Translations under genes and position numbers: made by a program
Assembly (NCBI RefSeq): GCF_041381155.1
Contig: NC_091136.1
Location: 46,056,284 to 46,120,283, forward strand
DNA: 64,000 nt
Source: Argopecten irradians
Taxonomy: Eukaryota; Mollusca; Bivalvia; Pectinida; Pectinidae
Direction: 5' to 3'
In this document: in pieces, positions 32,306 through 43,500 of the stretch
How the letters are laid out: each line of letters starts with the position of its first letter
How positions within the stretch are numbered: position 1 is the first letter of the stretch
Notes under the pieces: model-generated
Told to the model about the DNA's origin: nothing
The model's database searches: none
The model's input: the letters and a program-made list of their open reading frames with translations, nothing else

Positions 32306-32640
32306 GTAATAATAGGAAATATTACATAGGTATAGCAATTGTGCTTAAATCCTTCACTTGCTTACTATCAACTCTCAAGAAGCTAACTTAAAGGTAGCCT
32401 ACTCGATATTCAGTTTGCGAAGTCCTTTCGATACACAGGTAATCACTGCTGGAAAAAGTTATATTCTTTATTTGATACTCTGTATGACAAAATAAGCTAA
32501 TGTCTCAAAATACGATGTCGCTCTCACAAAGAAATGACATGTCAATGATATTAGCTAAAAATGTAAATTCGTGGTCAACGAAAAAGTTGTGTCGCACATT
32601 CACCTTCATTTATTAACATGGCCTATTTGTCTTGATGCAG
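32306..32640 (+). other. intron between SUEL and PAN exons, copy 1
   Basis: A 335-base intron. Donor GTAATA at 32306, acceptor TTGTCTTGATGCAG ending at 32640. The open frame of the SUEL exon reads into it for about 28 codons before TAA, which could give a truncated protein if the intron were retained. Nothing else is seen. Confidence 0.8.
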
Positions 32641-32898
32641 AACCGGATTTAAAGCAGACGTCACATGCCCAGCTTAGTTTCCAGGCTCGATATACCAATA
32701 TAGACATGAATGCTGACTATTTGTGGAGAGTGCATATTCAGAATGTGGGGTTATGCGGTATCCATTGTAGAAATGACCGAGAGTGCCTTTCCTTTGCATT
32801 TGACCCCAACCAAAAAATATGTCAAGGACACAAAACGGCTTTATCAAGCGAGGTCGAAGGTCATGGTTCCTCAGGAAATCATATGCTCTATTTTGAAT
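32641..32898 (+). CDS. PAN/apple-domain exon, copy 1
   Basis: A 258-base symmetrical phase 1-1 exon of 86 codons. The pattern LCGIHCRNDRECLSFAFDPN followed by KICQGH is the core of a PAN/apple domain (helix with C-x-x-x-C, then C-x-S-F-x-F, then a Cys on the next strand). PAN modules bind proteins or carbohydrates in secreted and surface proteins, and in molluscs are often paired with lectin domains. Acceptor GATGCAG at 32640; donor GAAT|GTAAGT at 32899. The exon joins the next one to give YFELKWC, which keeps the frame. It appears identical to the copy 2 exon. Confidence 0.8.
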
Positions 32899-33153
32899 GT
32901 AAGTAATTTAAGAATGAAGTACGACTGAATGTTTGGTCAACTGCATTGATATATCCAGCGTGGATATTTTGTTCAGTATAACTACATAGTATTGAATGCT
33001 ATTATATAACAAATTGTAATTCCAATATTTTAAGCAAATTTAGAAAAAAAATCAATTTTCATAAGAACGTAATATTTTACCCTTGAATAAACATCAACTG
33101 TTGCTGTTTTCATTTAGACTAGTCGGGTAATTAAAACCTTTGGTACATTTCAG

Positions 33154-33363
33154 TAAAGTGGTGTGATGGTGACGGATTCCTGTATGACGTCACAGGTGTG
33201 TGTTACGGAATATACGGTATACGACACAATCCTGCTGAGTGTCAGAAAGAATGTTCTCGGCACAATAGTAGGGACGGAAAGGTGGTAGGAAGTCTGATGG
33301 TTCTAAATACACCACAAAAATTACAAAATATGTGGCTCAAGACGAGAGAAGATTCCTGGTTAC
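33154..33363 (+). CDS. C-type lectin-like domain, first exon, copy 1
   Basis: A 210-base phase 1-1 exon encoding KWCDGDGFLYDVTGVCYGIY, then the region ECQKECSRH...VVGSLMVLNTP, which fits the first cysteine strand and helix alpha-1 of a C-type lectin-like domain (Cys, a few residues, then G-x-L-x-x-x-N/S). Acceptor TTTCAG ending at 33153; donor TTAC|GTAAGT. The intron before it (32899-33153, 255 bases) holds nothing recognisable. The fold is completed by the exon at 33666. No sequence difference from copy 2 was noticed. Confidence 0.75.
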
Positions 33364-33665
33364 GTAAGTGTCGAATCCAGCGGTAAAAAATACCAAGTCA
33401 TTTTCATTGGGTCTTGCATTTTTGTTTCCGGTGGCACTCATCGAGAGATTTACATTGTAATTATATGTTGTGTTCTATAAGATTCCCTTAGCCTTTTAAA
33501 CCTTTTTGATGTTATATCATGACATCAATGAAACGAAAAAATACAAATGTATATATATATTTATAAAATGTAACTGGATTGAGTACTAAACGTTTGTCAT
33601 TTAATTGTTTGCTTTGCTTTGCTAGTAAGCAAAGTTATATACGTTCGTTTATTCTTGCATTACAG
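33364..33665 (+). other. intron splitting the C-type lectin domain, copy 1
   Basis: A 302-base intron with donor GTAAGT at 33364 and acceptor TTCTTGCATTACAG ending at 33665. It includes a short TA repeat at about 33551-33562 that is 2 bases longer in copy 2, which shifts the copy offset from 28,250 to 28,252. Nothing else is seen. Confidence 0.8.
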
Positions 33666-33882
33666 AACAGGAGAGTTTTGTTTATTGTTTCTGGGAGCAG
33701 AAAACGAGTCGGATATTTGGAATTTCCTTGACGGAAGCGCCATTCCTGACAATGTCTGGGCCCCTGGTGTGCTTGGAACACATCCGGGTAACTGTGTATC
33801 TGCGTCACCTCAAGGCCTAGTGCCAATAGACTGTACTACTGAGAGTTTCTTCATATGTGAAAAAGTTTTAACATCTTTATAA
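33666..33882 (+). CDS. C-type lectin-like domain, last exon, copy 1 (frameshifted)
   Basis: Terminal exon with the second half of the C-type lectin fold (WNFLDGS, VWAPG, NCVS, IDC, FFICE) and a TAA at 33880-33882. Compared with copy 2 it has one extra T in 33676-33679 and one extra A in 33701-33704, a net +2. If entered in the phase set by the upstream exons, it would stop at TAG 33818-33820 and lose the conserved NCV, IDC and ICE cysteines. Both changes are in homopolymers, so a consensus error is as likely as real inactivation. One further difference from copy 2 is a synonymous GTA/GTG in the NCVS segment. Confidence 0.75.
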
Positions 33883-33997
33883 CAATTCGAGGATAACAAA
33901 TGCAATTATCAACACTTCCATCTTTTTACTTCCTTGTTTGGAAATAATGATTGTTAAATTCATGTGTACAGTATTGTTAAAAAGAAAAAATGATTCA

Positions 33998-34003
33998 AAT
34001 AAA
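33998..34003 (+). terminator. polyadenylation signal AATAAA, copy 1
   Basis: AATAAA lies 116 bases after the stop codon in an AT-rich 3' untranslated region. The corresponding position in copy 2 has two overlapping AATAAA hexamers (62250-62260). No other closer hexamer follows the stop. Confidence 0.6.
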
Positions 34004-37000
34004 ATTAATTAAAATCCATTATGAGCTTACACAGAATAATACTGTTGGTAGAATATGTAATTGTTTCGCCTACTATAAGGTTATTTCAAAAACATTTACA
34101 ACAACCTCAATATAAAATTGAATTCAGAATGTATACGGTGATCTAGCAATGTTCTAAAAATATTTTTATTAGAAATAAGTCACATTTGGGTCTCTTGTTC
34201 AGTAGATTACCGTTAGCTATATAGAATGCATTCAATCAAGTCCAAGAAGATTTTTAAGAAACAAGAAATGTTCATATTGCTGAGTTTTATTAGATTCAAT
34301 GACAAAGTTTAACACAGTAACAACAACAATTCATAGGCAATTTGTAGGCAAAGTGTTCCGCCCTGAGACCAAGTGGGCAATAGTTCAGTGTAGTATAGCA
34401 TTACCATGGTTACTGTTAAACAATCATCAAGTGTTCCCGTATAACTAGTTACCATTGAAACTATAATGTAATTTATTATGTCCACAAACCAGTTACCATT
34501 GAAACTTTTATGTATTTATGATGCTCAAACTGTTGAATGATTAAGTATGGATAGTTGTTCATTAGAATTTCTAACAAGGTATATTGACTTGTGCATCTCG
34601 ATTCCCTAATTGAGTCTAGATCCGCTAACTCGATCTCGCACTCAAGAACAATTTTACACATTTTAAGTAAACAGATATATAAGATATATAGTTTTTCATC
34701 AAGACGAAACAAACGATTTGATCTCAATAGATTTGGAAATTTACCTTTGTGTTTTTCTTTTGGATACCTTCTAGTTAAGACTTTCTCGAACTACGTTTTT
34801 TCCGTATTTTTCTTTTCCTTTTGCAATTACATTTTTATGCAACTAATATGGATAATTTTGTAAGTACTTGCACATGTATAAAGTGGATAACTTTTATAAA
34901 ATCAGTATTGCTATTCTTAAAGCTATCTTAAAGTTGAGGTGCTAAAACATGTACATACATTCATTCATATTTTATGTGATTCATGAAAAAGGCACAAGCT
35001 GAGATAATGTCAAACGTCTCCTATTTTTGGTTGTTAATATAATTAAACATCTACTCAAGCACTCTTGGTTATGTTCGGGACTGTCATCTATATTACCTGG
35101 TATCTTATATATAACAATGATGTAAAGGGAAGGGAATTCAACAATTTGGCAGAAGTGATTTTTCGAAGATCATGATAGGACCCTGAGTGTATGTGATCAC
35201 AAAAACAATCCTTATACAACACTACACAAATATTACAGCATATTTTACATCAAAGCAAACTTTGCATATGGTAATTTAGCTTTTGAAATAGGTTACATTT
35301 AATTTGAAAGTGTATTCACAAAAAATATGTCTAAAATGTTTATGTGATATTCAAAACAATCCTTTATTTATATAACAAAATTGTATGTGTATTTGACTGG
35401 TCATGATTAAAGTGCTACTCAGTAGATAATTATAATAGGTGTAGAATTCTAATGGAACATTTTGTACATGTCATTTGGCACGTGGCGTCATATAAACAGC
35501 AGAGACAATAAAACATTTTGGTTATAGGTAATAAATAAGAAATAGATTTGCTTTTACGACTCAAATATAACTAGTCATTCAAAGTTACAAAATTGTAAAA
35601 AAATCTTAATATAACCATTGCATTAGTATTTATTTTCAGCAACTTTGTTGGGTTTTTTTTTTAATTGATACTTTACTTCTACATCTGATATTAAATCAAA
35701 AGGCTACGGTGAACTAAATCTAATATTCAAATCCAGTGATTATTTTTTTAGTATAATAAATTATTACATAAGTCATACCATTACTGATAATTTCTAACTC
35801 ATGTGACTGTGACTGTTCTGTTTTCAAGTTATTCGGATTAATTTTATGCATGATTTTATTGTATTGTTATTTTACAAATGTGTGTGAAAAAAAAAAATCG
35901 AAAAACACTATTTGCAAAATACAATATTTCATTTAAATCTTCAATATATAGCGCAGTTTGACTATATACTCAGAGTTTTATCACTAATTTATTTTGTGTA
36001 ACCATGAGAATGATCAGTATGAAATCACATAAAACATCAGTAATCTATCAATATCTCTTTTTAAAATATCTTTTAAATCACATACACTTTCATGGTATGT
36101 CTAATCAATTAAAGCAATGTCACAAATTAAAGAGACACGTAGTTCAACTTTCATAATCTGTTTATTAGTGTTACAGCTATTTCACAACAATGAATTATAA
36201 AATATCTTGGTCTATTTTTTAATAGAAAACGTAATCTATAGATGCCATGAGTCTAATTGTTTGACCTAAATAGCAAGGAACAGATGTACTTATATTTTCA
36301 GAAATATTTAATAATTTGAAAAAATATAGACCTGGAAAAAATGACAAATTAATACATGTAGCTAGTTTGTTATGTTTCCTATCAATATAAAGTTTTGTTT
36401 TTAAAATAGAAAAGTATCTTTTTCGGCCAGTCTTGAATGTTGAAGATGAATAATCCACTGACAGACTTGTGGAAAATTAGTTAGTAAGGCAATTATTTTG
36501 CTAAAACAAACAGATATCTCCTTAAAGTGAAATCATAATTGCATCATTTTGGCAAGTAATCCCATGTGTGCAGAGCTACAACACATACAGCTCGGTCATT
36601 TAAAAATTTGTGAAGGTCATTACTGTAATCCTCAAAAATATCCCAGAAAGACCCTTTTATCTATGCAGACAAAATATTGTTTACCGTTATTTCAATCCGA
36701 TAAGCACCCAGGGCGTTTAAACAAATGAAAAAATGCAAGGGGCACTTTAATAGGACCAGAAAAGTAAAACTCATATGAAGATACTAATGAAAATTTACAA
36801 AAGAAAGCAAGTCCTCAAAAAGGGTGAGGGTGGCTACTTTTATAGGGTAACGGGCGCTCATTGGGTCAATATAAGGTACTTGAAAATAAGCTAGCTGCAA
36901 TATACTGATAGTTGCAAATTCTTAGATCAGTTAAGTATTAGTTTCAATAATCCATAGTCCGTAAGTGTACCCTTTCGACTAATTGTGGCAGTGATATAAT

Positions 37001-37064
37001 TAATTTCATCTCGATTAGAAAGCACTGATACCTAAAAAATTAAAATAGACTCCAATATTACCCA
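34004..37064. other. AT-rich 3' flank, no gene seen
   Basis: About 3 kb of AT-rich unique DNA with short open frames on both strands, none with recognisable domains, splice structure or codon bias. The first 1.8 kb is duplicated at 62261-64000. It differs from that copy by a 25-base stretch near 34,600 (TCGATTCCCTAATTGAGTCT and adjoining bases) with ATC microhomology at its ends. Another AATAAA occurs near 35,507. Confidence 0.6.
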
Positions 37065-37264
37065 CTAACTAGAAAGCAAAACTGAAAAGATGACGAAGTC
37101 ATCTTTGTCAGAAGGTGTTGGCCCTCTGAAGAAGGATACAAGAGAGGCAGCTGCTGAAGTACAAACGCACTGGCAGTGAGATGAGCCGCATCGTATCGGA
37201 GGACAATAAGAGGTTAGATAGAAGGTAGAACTGAAACACGGCACGATTCCCCATCTCACTCTCA

Positions 37265-37436
37265 TCAATAGTTATGGTGGTACTCTCCTCCCATCTGGTG
37301 GTATTGTCCTCTCTCCTTCACGTGTGAAGAGATCTGACTGACATTCATCCGGACTCCCTCGCGTTCTTCATCTGTAGATATGGTTATCTCTCCTACAGAC
37401 TGCAGCAACTCTTGATTCACAACAAAGGATTGTATT
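37265..37436 (-). CDS. possible orphan terminal exon, function unknown
   Basis: On the minus strand a pyrimidine-rich acceptor (TTTTATTTTCTCCAG) ends at 37437, and is followed by one base plus 56 open codons and TGA at 37265-37267. The peptide starts IQSFVVNQELLQSVGEIT and ends GGEYHHNY; its composition (charged, low Cys) looks more like coding sequence than the surrounding DNA does. I recognise no family. On the plus strand, 37130-37228 is also open (RRIQERQLLKYKRTGSEMSR, coiled-coil-like) between an AG and a weak donor. Either or both could be remnants of an unrelated gene cut off by the satellite. Weakly supported. Confidence 0.2.
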
Positions 37437-37540
37437 CTGGAGAAAATAAAACATTTGGTTGATTACAATGAAATGAGATTGTTGATAAAAAACCAGACCT
37501 AATTCTGGCTTTGATAGCCCTTCATACCAGCACCCTCCCC

Positions 37541-40500
37541 TCCTTTCCCTGTTATCAACTATAGTCGACAGGATTTTACCCTCCCTCTTCCCCATTGTCG
37601 ACTATAGTCAACAGGATTTTACCCTCTCCGCATGTCACTGGTCCCCATTCCATATTGTCGAATATAGTGGACAGGATTTTACCCTCACTCTTCCCTGTTG
37701 TCGACTATAGTTTACAGGATTTTACCCTCACTCTTCCCCATTGTTTGACTATAGTTGACAGGATTTTACCCTCTCTCTTCCCCATTGTCGACTATAGTTG
37801 ATTTTACAGGATTTTACCCCTCCTTCTCTTCCCATTGTCGACTATAGTTGACAGGATTTTACCCTCTCTCTCTTCCCTTGTCGACTATAGTCGACAGGAT
37901 TTTACTTCCTTTCACTAGGACAGGATTTTACCCTCCCTCTTCCCTCATTGTCGACTATAGTGGACAGGAGTTTAAACCCTCCCTCACTCTTCCCATTGTC
38001 GACTATAGTGACAGGATTTTACCCTCTCTCTTTCCCATTGTCGACTATAGTTGACAGGATTTTACCCTCCTTTCTTCCCATTGTTATCGACTATAGTGGA
38101 CAGGATTTTACCCTCTCTCTTCCCTTTGTCGACCTATAGTTGACAGATTTTACCCTCTCTCTTCCCATTGTCGACTATAGTGGACAGGATTTTACCCTCT
38201 CTTTCCCCATGTGTATCGACTATAGTTGACAGGATTTTACCCTCACTCTTTCCTGTTGTTGACTATAGTTTTTTACCCTCTCTCTTCCCCATTGTCGACT
38301 ATAACTATTGTTGACAGGATTTTACCCTCTCTCTTCCCTGTTTTATCGACTATAGTCGACAGGATTTTACCCTCTCTTCTTCCCCATTGTCAACTATAGT
38401 TGACAGGATTTTACCCTCCTCTTCCCCGTTTGTCGACTATAGTGAACAGGATTTTACCCTCTCTCTTTCCCCATTGTTGACTATAGTTGACAGGATTTTT
38501 ACCCTCCTCTCTTCCCCCATTGTCGATTATAGTCGTTAGGACAGGATTTACCCTCTCTCTTCCCATTGTCGACTATAGTTGACAGGATTTTACCCTCTCT
38601 TTCCCCGTTGTTGTCTAACTATAGTGGACAGGATTTTACCCTCTCTCTTCCCCATTGTCGACTATAGTGGACAGGATTTTACCCTCTCTCTTCCCCATTG
38701 TCGACTATAGTGGACAGGATTTTACCCTCTCTCTTCCCCATTGTCGACTATAGTGGACAGGATTTTACCCTCTCTCTTCCCCGTTGTCGACTATAGTGGA
38801 CAGGATTTTACCCTCTCTCTTCCCCATTGTCGACTATAGTGGACAGGATTTTACCCTCTCTCTTCCCCATTGTCGACTATAGTGGACAGGATTTTACCCT
38901 CTCTCTCCCTATAGTTTGACAGGATTTTTACTCTATCTTCCCCATGTTGACTACTATAGTTTGACAGGATTTTACCCTCCTCCACTCTTCCCCAATGTCG
39001 ACTATAGTGGACAGACTTACAGGATTTTACCCTCTCTCTTCCCCATTTGTCGACTATAGTGTTGACAGGATTTTTTCTCTTCCCCATTGTCGACTATAGT
39101 TTACAGGATTTTACCCTCTCTACTTCCCCATTGTCGACTATAATTGACAGGATTTTACCCTCTTTTTCCCTTTATCAACTATAGTTTGACAGGATTTTAC
39201 CCTCTCTCTTCCCCCCATTGTCGACTATAGTTGACAGGATTTTACCCTCTCTCTTTTCCCATTGTTGACTATAGTTGGACAGGATTTTACCCTCACTCTC
39301 TTCCCCATTATCGACTATATAGTTGACAGGATTTTACCCTCACTCTTCCCTGTTGTCGACTATAGTTGACAGGATTTTACCCTCACTCTCTTCCCATGTT
39401 GTCGACTATAGTACAGGATTTTACCCTCTCTCTTCCCTGTTGTCGACTATAGTGGACAGGATTTTACCCTCACTCTCTTCCCCATTGTCGACTATAGTTG
39501 GACAGGATTTTTTACCCTCTCTCTTCCCTGTTATTCGACTATAGTGACAGGATTTTACCCTCTCTCTTTTCCTGTTGTTGACTATAGTTGACAGGATTTT
39601 ACCCTCTCTTCCCCCCATGTTGTCGACTATAATCGACAGGATTTTTTTACCTCTCTCTTCCCCATTGTTATTGACTATAGTAGTCAGGATTTTACCCTCT
39701 CTCTTTCCCCATTATCGACTATAGTGGACAGGATTTTACCCTCACTTCTTCCCATTGCCCTGTCGACTATAGTCATGACAGGATTTTACCCTCCCTCTTC
39801 CCCATGTTCGTTGACTATAAAATCAACAGGATTTTACCCTCTCTCTTCCCCATTGTCGACTATATACTTGACAGGATTTTACCCTCTCTTTCCCCATTCG
39901 ATCTATTTGACAGGATTTTACCCTCTCTCTTCCCCATTGTCGACTATATTTACAGGATTTTACCCTCCTCTCTTTTTGTCGACTATACTATACTAAGTTG
40001 ACAGGATTTTACCCTCTCTCTTTCCCATGTTATCGACTATAGTATGACAGGATTTTTTACCCTCACTCTTCCCCATGTTATCGACTATAGTTGACAGGAT
40101 TTTACCCTCCTCTCTTCCCTTAGTTGACTATTTTCACAGGATTTTTACTCTCTCTTCCCTTCCCCATTGTCGACTATAGTTGACAGGATTTTACCCTCTC
40201 TCTTCCCCATTGTCGACTTATAATCAAAACAGGATTTTAACCTCTCTCTTCCCTATTTCGACAACTAGATAGTGGACAGGATTTTACCCTCTCTTCTTCC
40301 CCATTGTCGACTATAGTGGACAGGATTTTACCCTCTCTCTTTCCCATTGTCAACTATAGTGGACAGGATTTTACCCTCTCTCTTCCCCATTGTCGACTAT
40401 AGTGGACAGGATTTTACCTCTACTCTTCCCCAATGTTGACTATAGTGGACAGGATTTTACCCTCTCTCTTCCCCAATTTGTCGACTATAGTCGACAGGAT

Positions 40501-43500
40501 TTTATCCCTCTTTCCCCATTGTCGACTATAGTTGACAGGATTTTACCCTCTCTCTTCCCATTGTTGTTGACTATAGTTGACAGGATTTTACCCTCTCTCT
40601 TCCCTGTTGTTGACTATAGTTGACAGGATTTTACCCTCTCTCTTCCCCATTGTTGACTATAGTTGACAGGATTTTACCCTCTCTCTTCCCTGTTGTTGAC
40701 TATAGTTGACAGGATTTTACCCTCTCTCTTCCCCGTTGTCGACTATAGTGACAGGATTTTACCCTCACTCTTCCCCCCATTGTCGACTATAGTGACAGGA
40801 TTTTACCCTCTCTCTTCTTCCCATTGTTGTCGACTATAGTTGACAGGATTTTTACCCTCTCACTCTTCCCTGTTGTCGACTATATAGTTGACAATTTTAG
40901 TCAGGATTTTACCCTCCCTCTTTTCCCTGTTAGTTGACAGGATTTTACCCTCACACTTCTCTTGTCCTATAGTTGACAGGATTTTACCCTCTCTTTTCCC
41001 TTGTTTTTAACTATAACCTCTTTTTACCCCTTGTCTTATCCCTGTTTTCGACTATAGTTGAAGTGGATTTTACCCTCCCTCTTTATCCTGTTGTCGACTA
41101 TAGTCGACAGATTTTACCTGTGGACTCTAGTTCTCTGTCCCTTACTATTGGACTATAGTTTTTTACCCTCTCACTTCTTCCCATTGTTGACTATACTAAG
41201 TTGACAGGATTTTATTACCCTCTCTCTTCCCCATTGTCAACTATAGTGGACAGGATTTTATTTTGATACCCTCACTCTTCCCCATTGTCGACTATAGTGT
41301 TGACAGGATTTTACCCTCTCTCTTCCCCCTTGTCGATTTTAATGACAGGATTTTACCCTTGTCTCTTCCCCATTGTTGACTATAGTAACAGGATTTTACC
41401 CTCCCCTCTATTGTCAAACTATAGTGTCCCTCCTCCTCTTCCCTGTTATTGACTTAGTTGACAGTTTTACCCTCTCTCTTTCCCCATTGTTGACTATAGT
41501 CGACAGGATTTTTACCCTCTCACTCCCCATTGTTATCGACTAGATAGTGGACAGGATTTTACCCTCCTCTTTCCCACTATATCGACTATAGTTGACAGGA
41601 TTTTTACCCTCACTCTCTTCCCTTTGTCGACTATAAGTAATCAACAGGATTTTACCCTCTCTTTTACCCATCGACTCTCTTTCCAGGATTTGTACCCTTG
41701 TCGACTATAGTTGACAGGATTTTACCCTCCTCTCTTCCCCTGTGTTATTGTCGACTATAGTAAACAGGATTTTACCCTCTCTATCTTCCCTGTTGTCAAC
41801 TTTTACCCTCTCTAGTGACAGGATTTTTTACCCTCTCTCTTCCCCATTGTCGATGTATAGTGGACAGGATTTTACCCTCTCTCTTCCCTTGTCGACTATA
41901 GTGGACAGGATTTTTTCCCTCTCCTGTTTTCCCATTTAGTTGACTATTTTACAGTTTGAGTTCAATCGCAACATTCGAAAGTCAACAGGATTTTACCCTC
42001 TCTCTTCTTCCCATTGTCGAATATAATCAACAGGATTATACCCTCTCTCTTCCTCTACTTTTCCTTTTACGACTATATAGTGGACAGGATTTTACCCTCT
42101 CTCTTCCCCGTTGTCGACTATAGTGGACAGGATTTTACCCTCCCTCTTCCCCTGTTGGAATGACTATTACAAATTTGACAGGATTTTACCCTCACCCTTC
42201 ACTCCTTCCCTTTATCGACTATATAGTTGACAGGATTTTACCCTCTCTCTTTTATTAATCTGTTGTCGACTATAGTTGACAGGATTTTTTACCCTCTCTC
42301 TTCCCCATTGTTGAAACGACTATAGTCAGGATTTTACCCTCTCTCTTCCCCATTGTCGATATAAGTGACAGGATTTTACCCTCTCTCTTCCCCTGTTGAC
42401 TATGTTGACTATAGTTGACAGGATTTTACCCTCTCTCTTCCCTTTGTCGACAATTTAGCTTTACCAGTTCTCGACTATACTATATTGACAGGATTTTACC
42501 CTCCCTCACTCTTTCCCCATTGTCGACTATAAGTGGACAGGATTTTACCCTCTCTTCTCTCGACTATAGTTGACAGGATTTTAATCCCTTTGTTTTCGTC
42601 GAATAGTTGACTTTACCCTCTCTCTTCCCCCTGTTACTATAGTTGACAGGATTTTACCCTCTCTCTTCCCATTGTTACTAATTTGTACAGGATTTTACCC
42701 TCACTCTTTTCCATTGTCGACTATAGTGTTGACAGGATTTTACCCTCACTCTTTCCCTTTATCGACCTAATAGGGACAGGATTTTACCCTCTCGTCCTTC
42801 CATTGTCGACTATAGTCGGACAGGATTTTACCCTCACGTCTCTTTTCCCAATGACTACTAGTGGACAGGATTTTACCCTCACTCTTCCCTGTTGTCGACT
42901 ATAGTTGACAGGATTTTACCCTCTTGTCACTCTTCCCCATTTCTACTATATTAGACTACAGGAATTTTACCCTCTCTCTTCCCTGTTGTCGGACTAAAGT
43001 TGACAGATTAAAGGATTTTACCCTCTCTCTTCCCCATTGTTTTCTACTATAGTGGACAGGATTTTACCCTCTCTCTTCCCCTGTTGTCGACTATAGTGGA
43101 CAGGATTTTTACCCTCTCTCTTTTCCCATTGTTATTGACTATAGTGGACAGGATTTTACCCTCTCACTTTTCCCTGTTGTCAACTATAGTTGACAGGATT
43201 TTACCCTCTCCTTCCCTTTGCCCCATTGTCGACTATAGTGACAGGATTTTACCCTCACATCTCTTCTTCCCCATTGTCGACTATAGTGACAGATGAAGAT
43301 TTTACCCTCTTTTACCTTCCCCCCTGTTGTCGACTATATAGTGGACAGGATTTTTTACCCTCTTCTCTTCCCCATATTGTCCCTGACAGGATTTTACCCT
43401 CACTAATCTAGTTATCGACTATAGTTGACAGGATTTTTACCCTCACTTTTACCCTTCTTCTTCCCCATTGTCGACTATAGTTGACAGGATTTTTACCCTC

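Larger units (their letters stand above)
31125..35785 (+). repeat. duplicated segment, copy 1 (terminal array to 3' flank)
   Basis: This interval matches 59379-64000 almost base for base. It covers the last array units (including the distinctive ACATCACTACAACTGTTGA unit), the linker, all four lectin/PAN exons, their introns and the 3' flank. The offset falls from 28,254 to 28,249 across five extra bases in copy 1 and then stays near 28,250 through the exons. Differences are mostly one-base homopolymer changes plus a few substitutions and a 25-bp indel near 34,600. The match continues to the right edge of the window, so the true length of the duplication is unknown. Confidence 0.95.

Noticed and set aside
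34476..36458. Small open frames in the 3' flank on both strands
   Set aside because: AT-rich, no domains, no splice context. The duplicated copy does not keep several of them.
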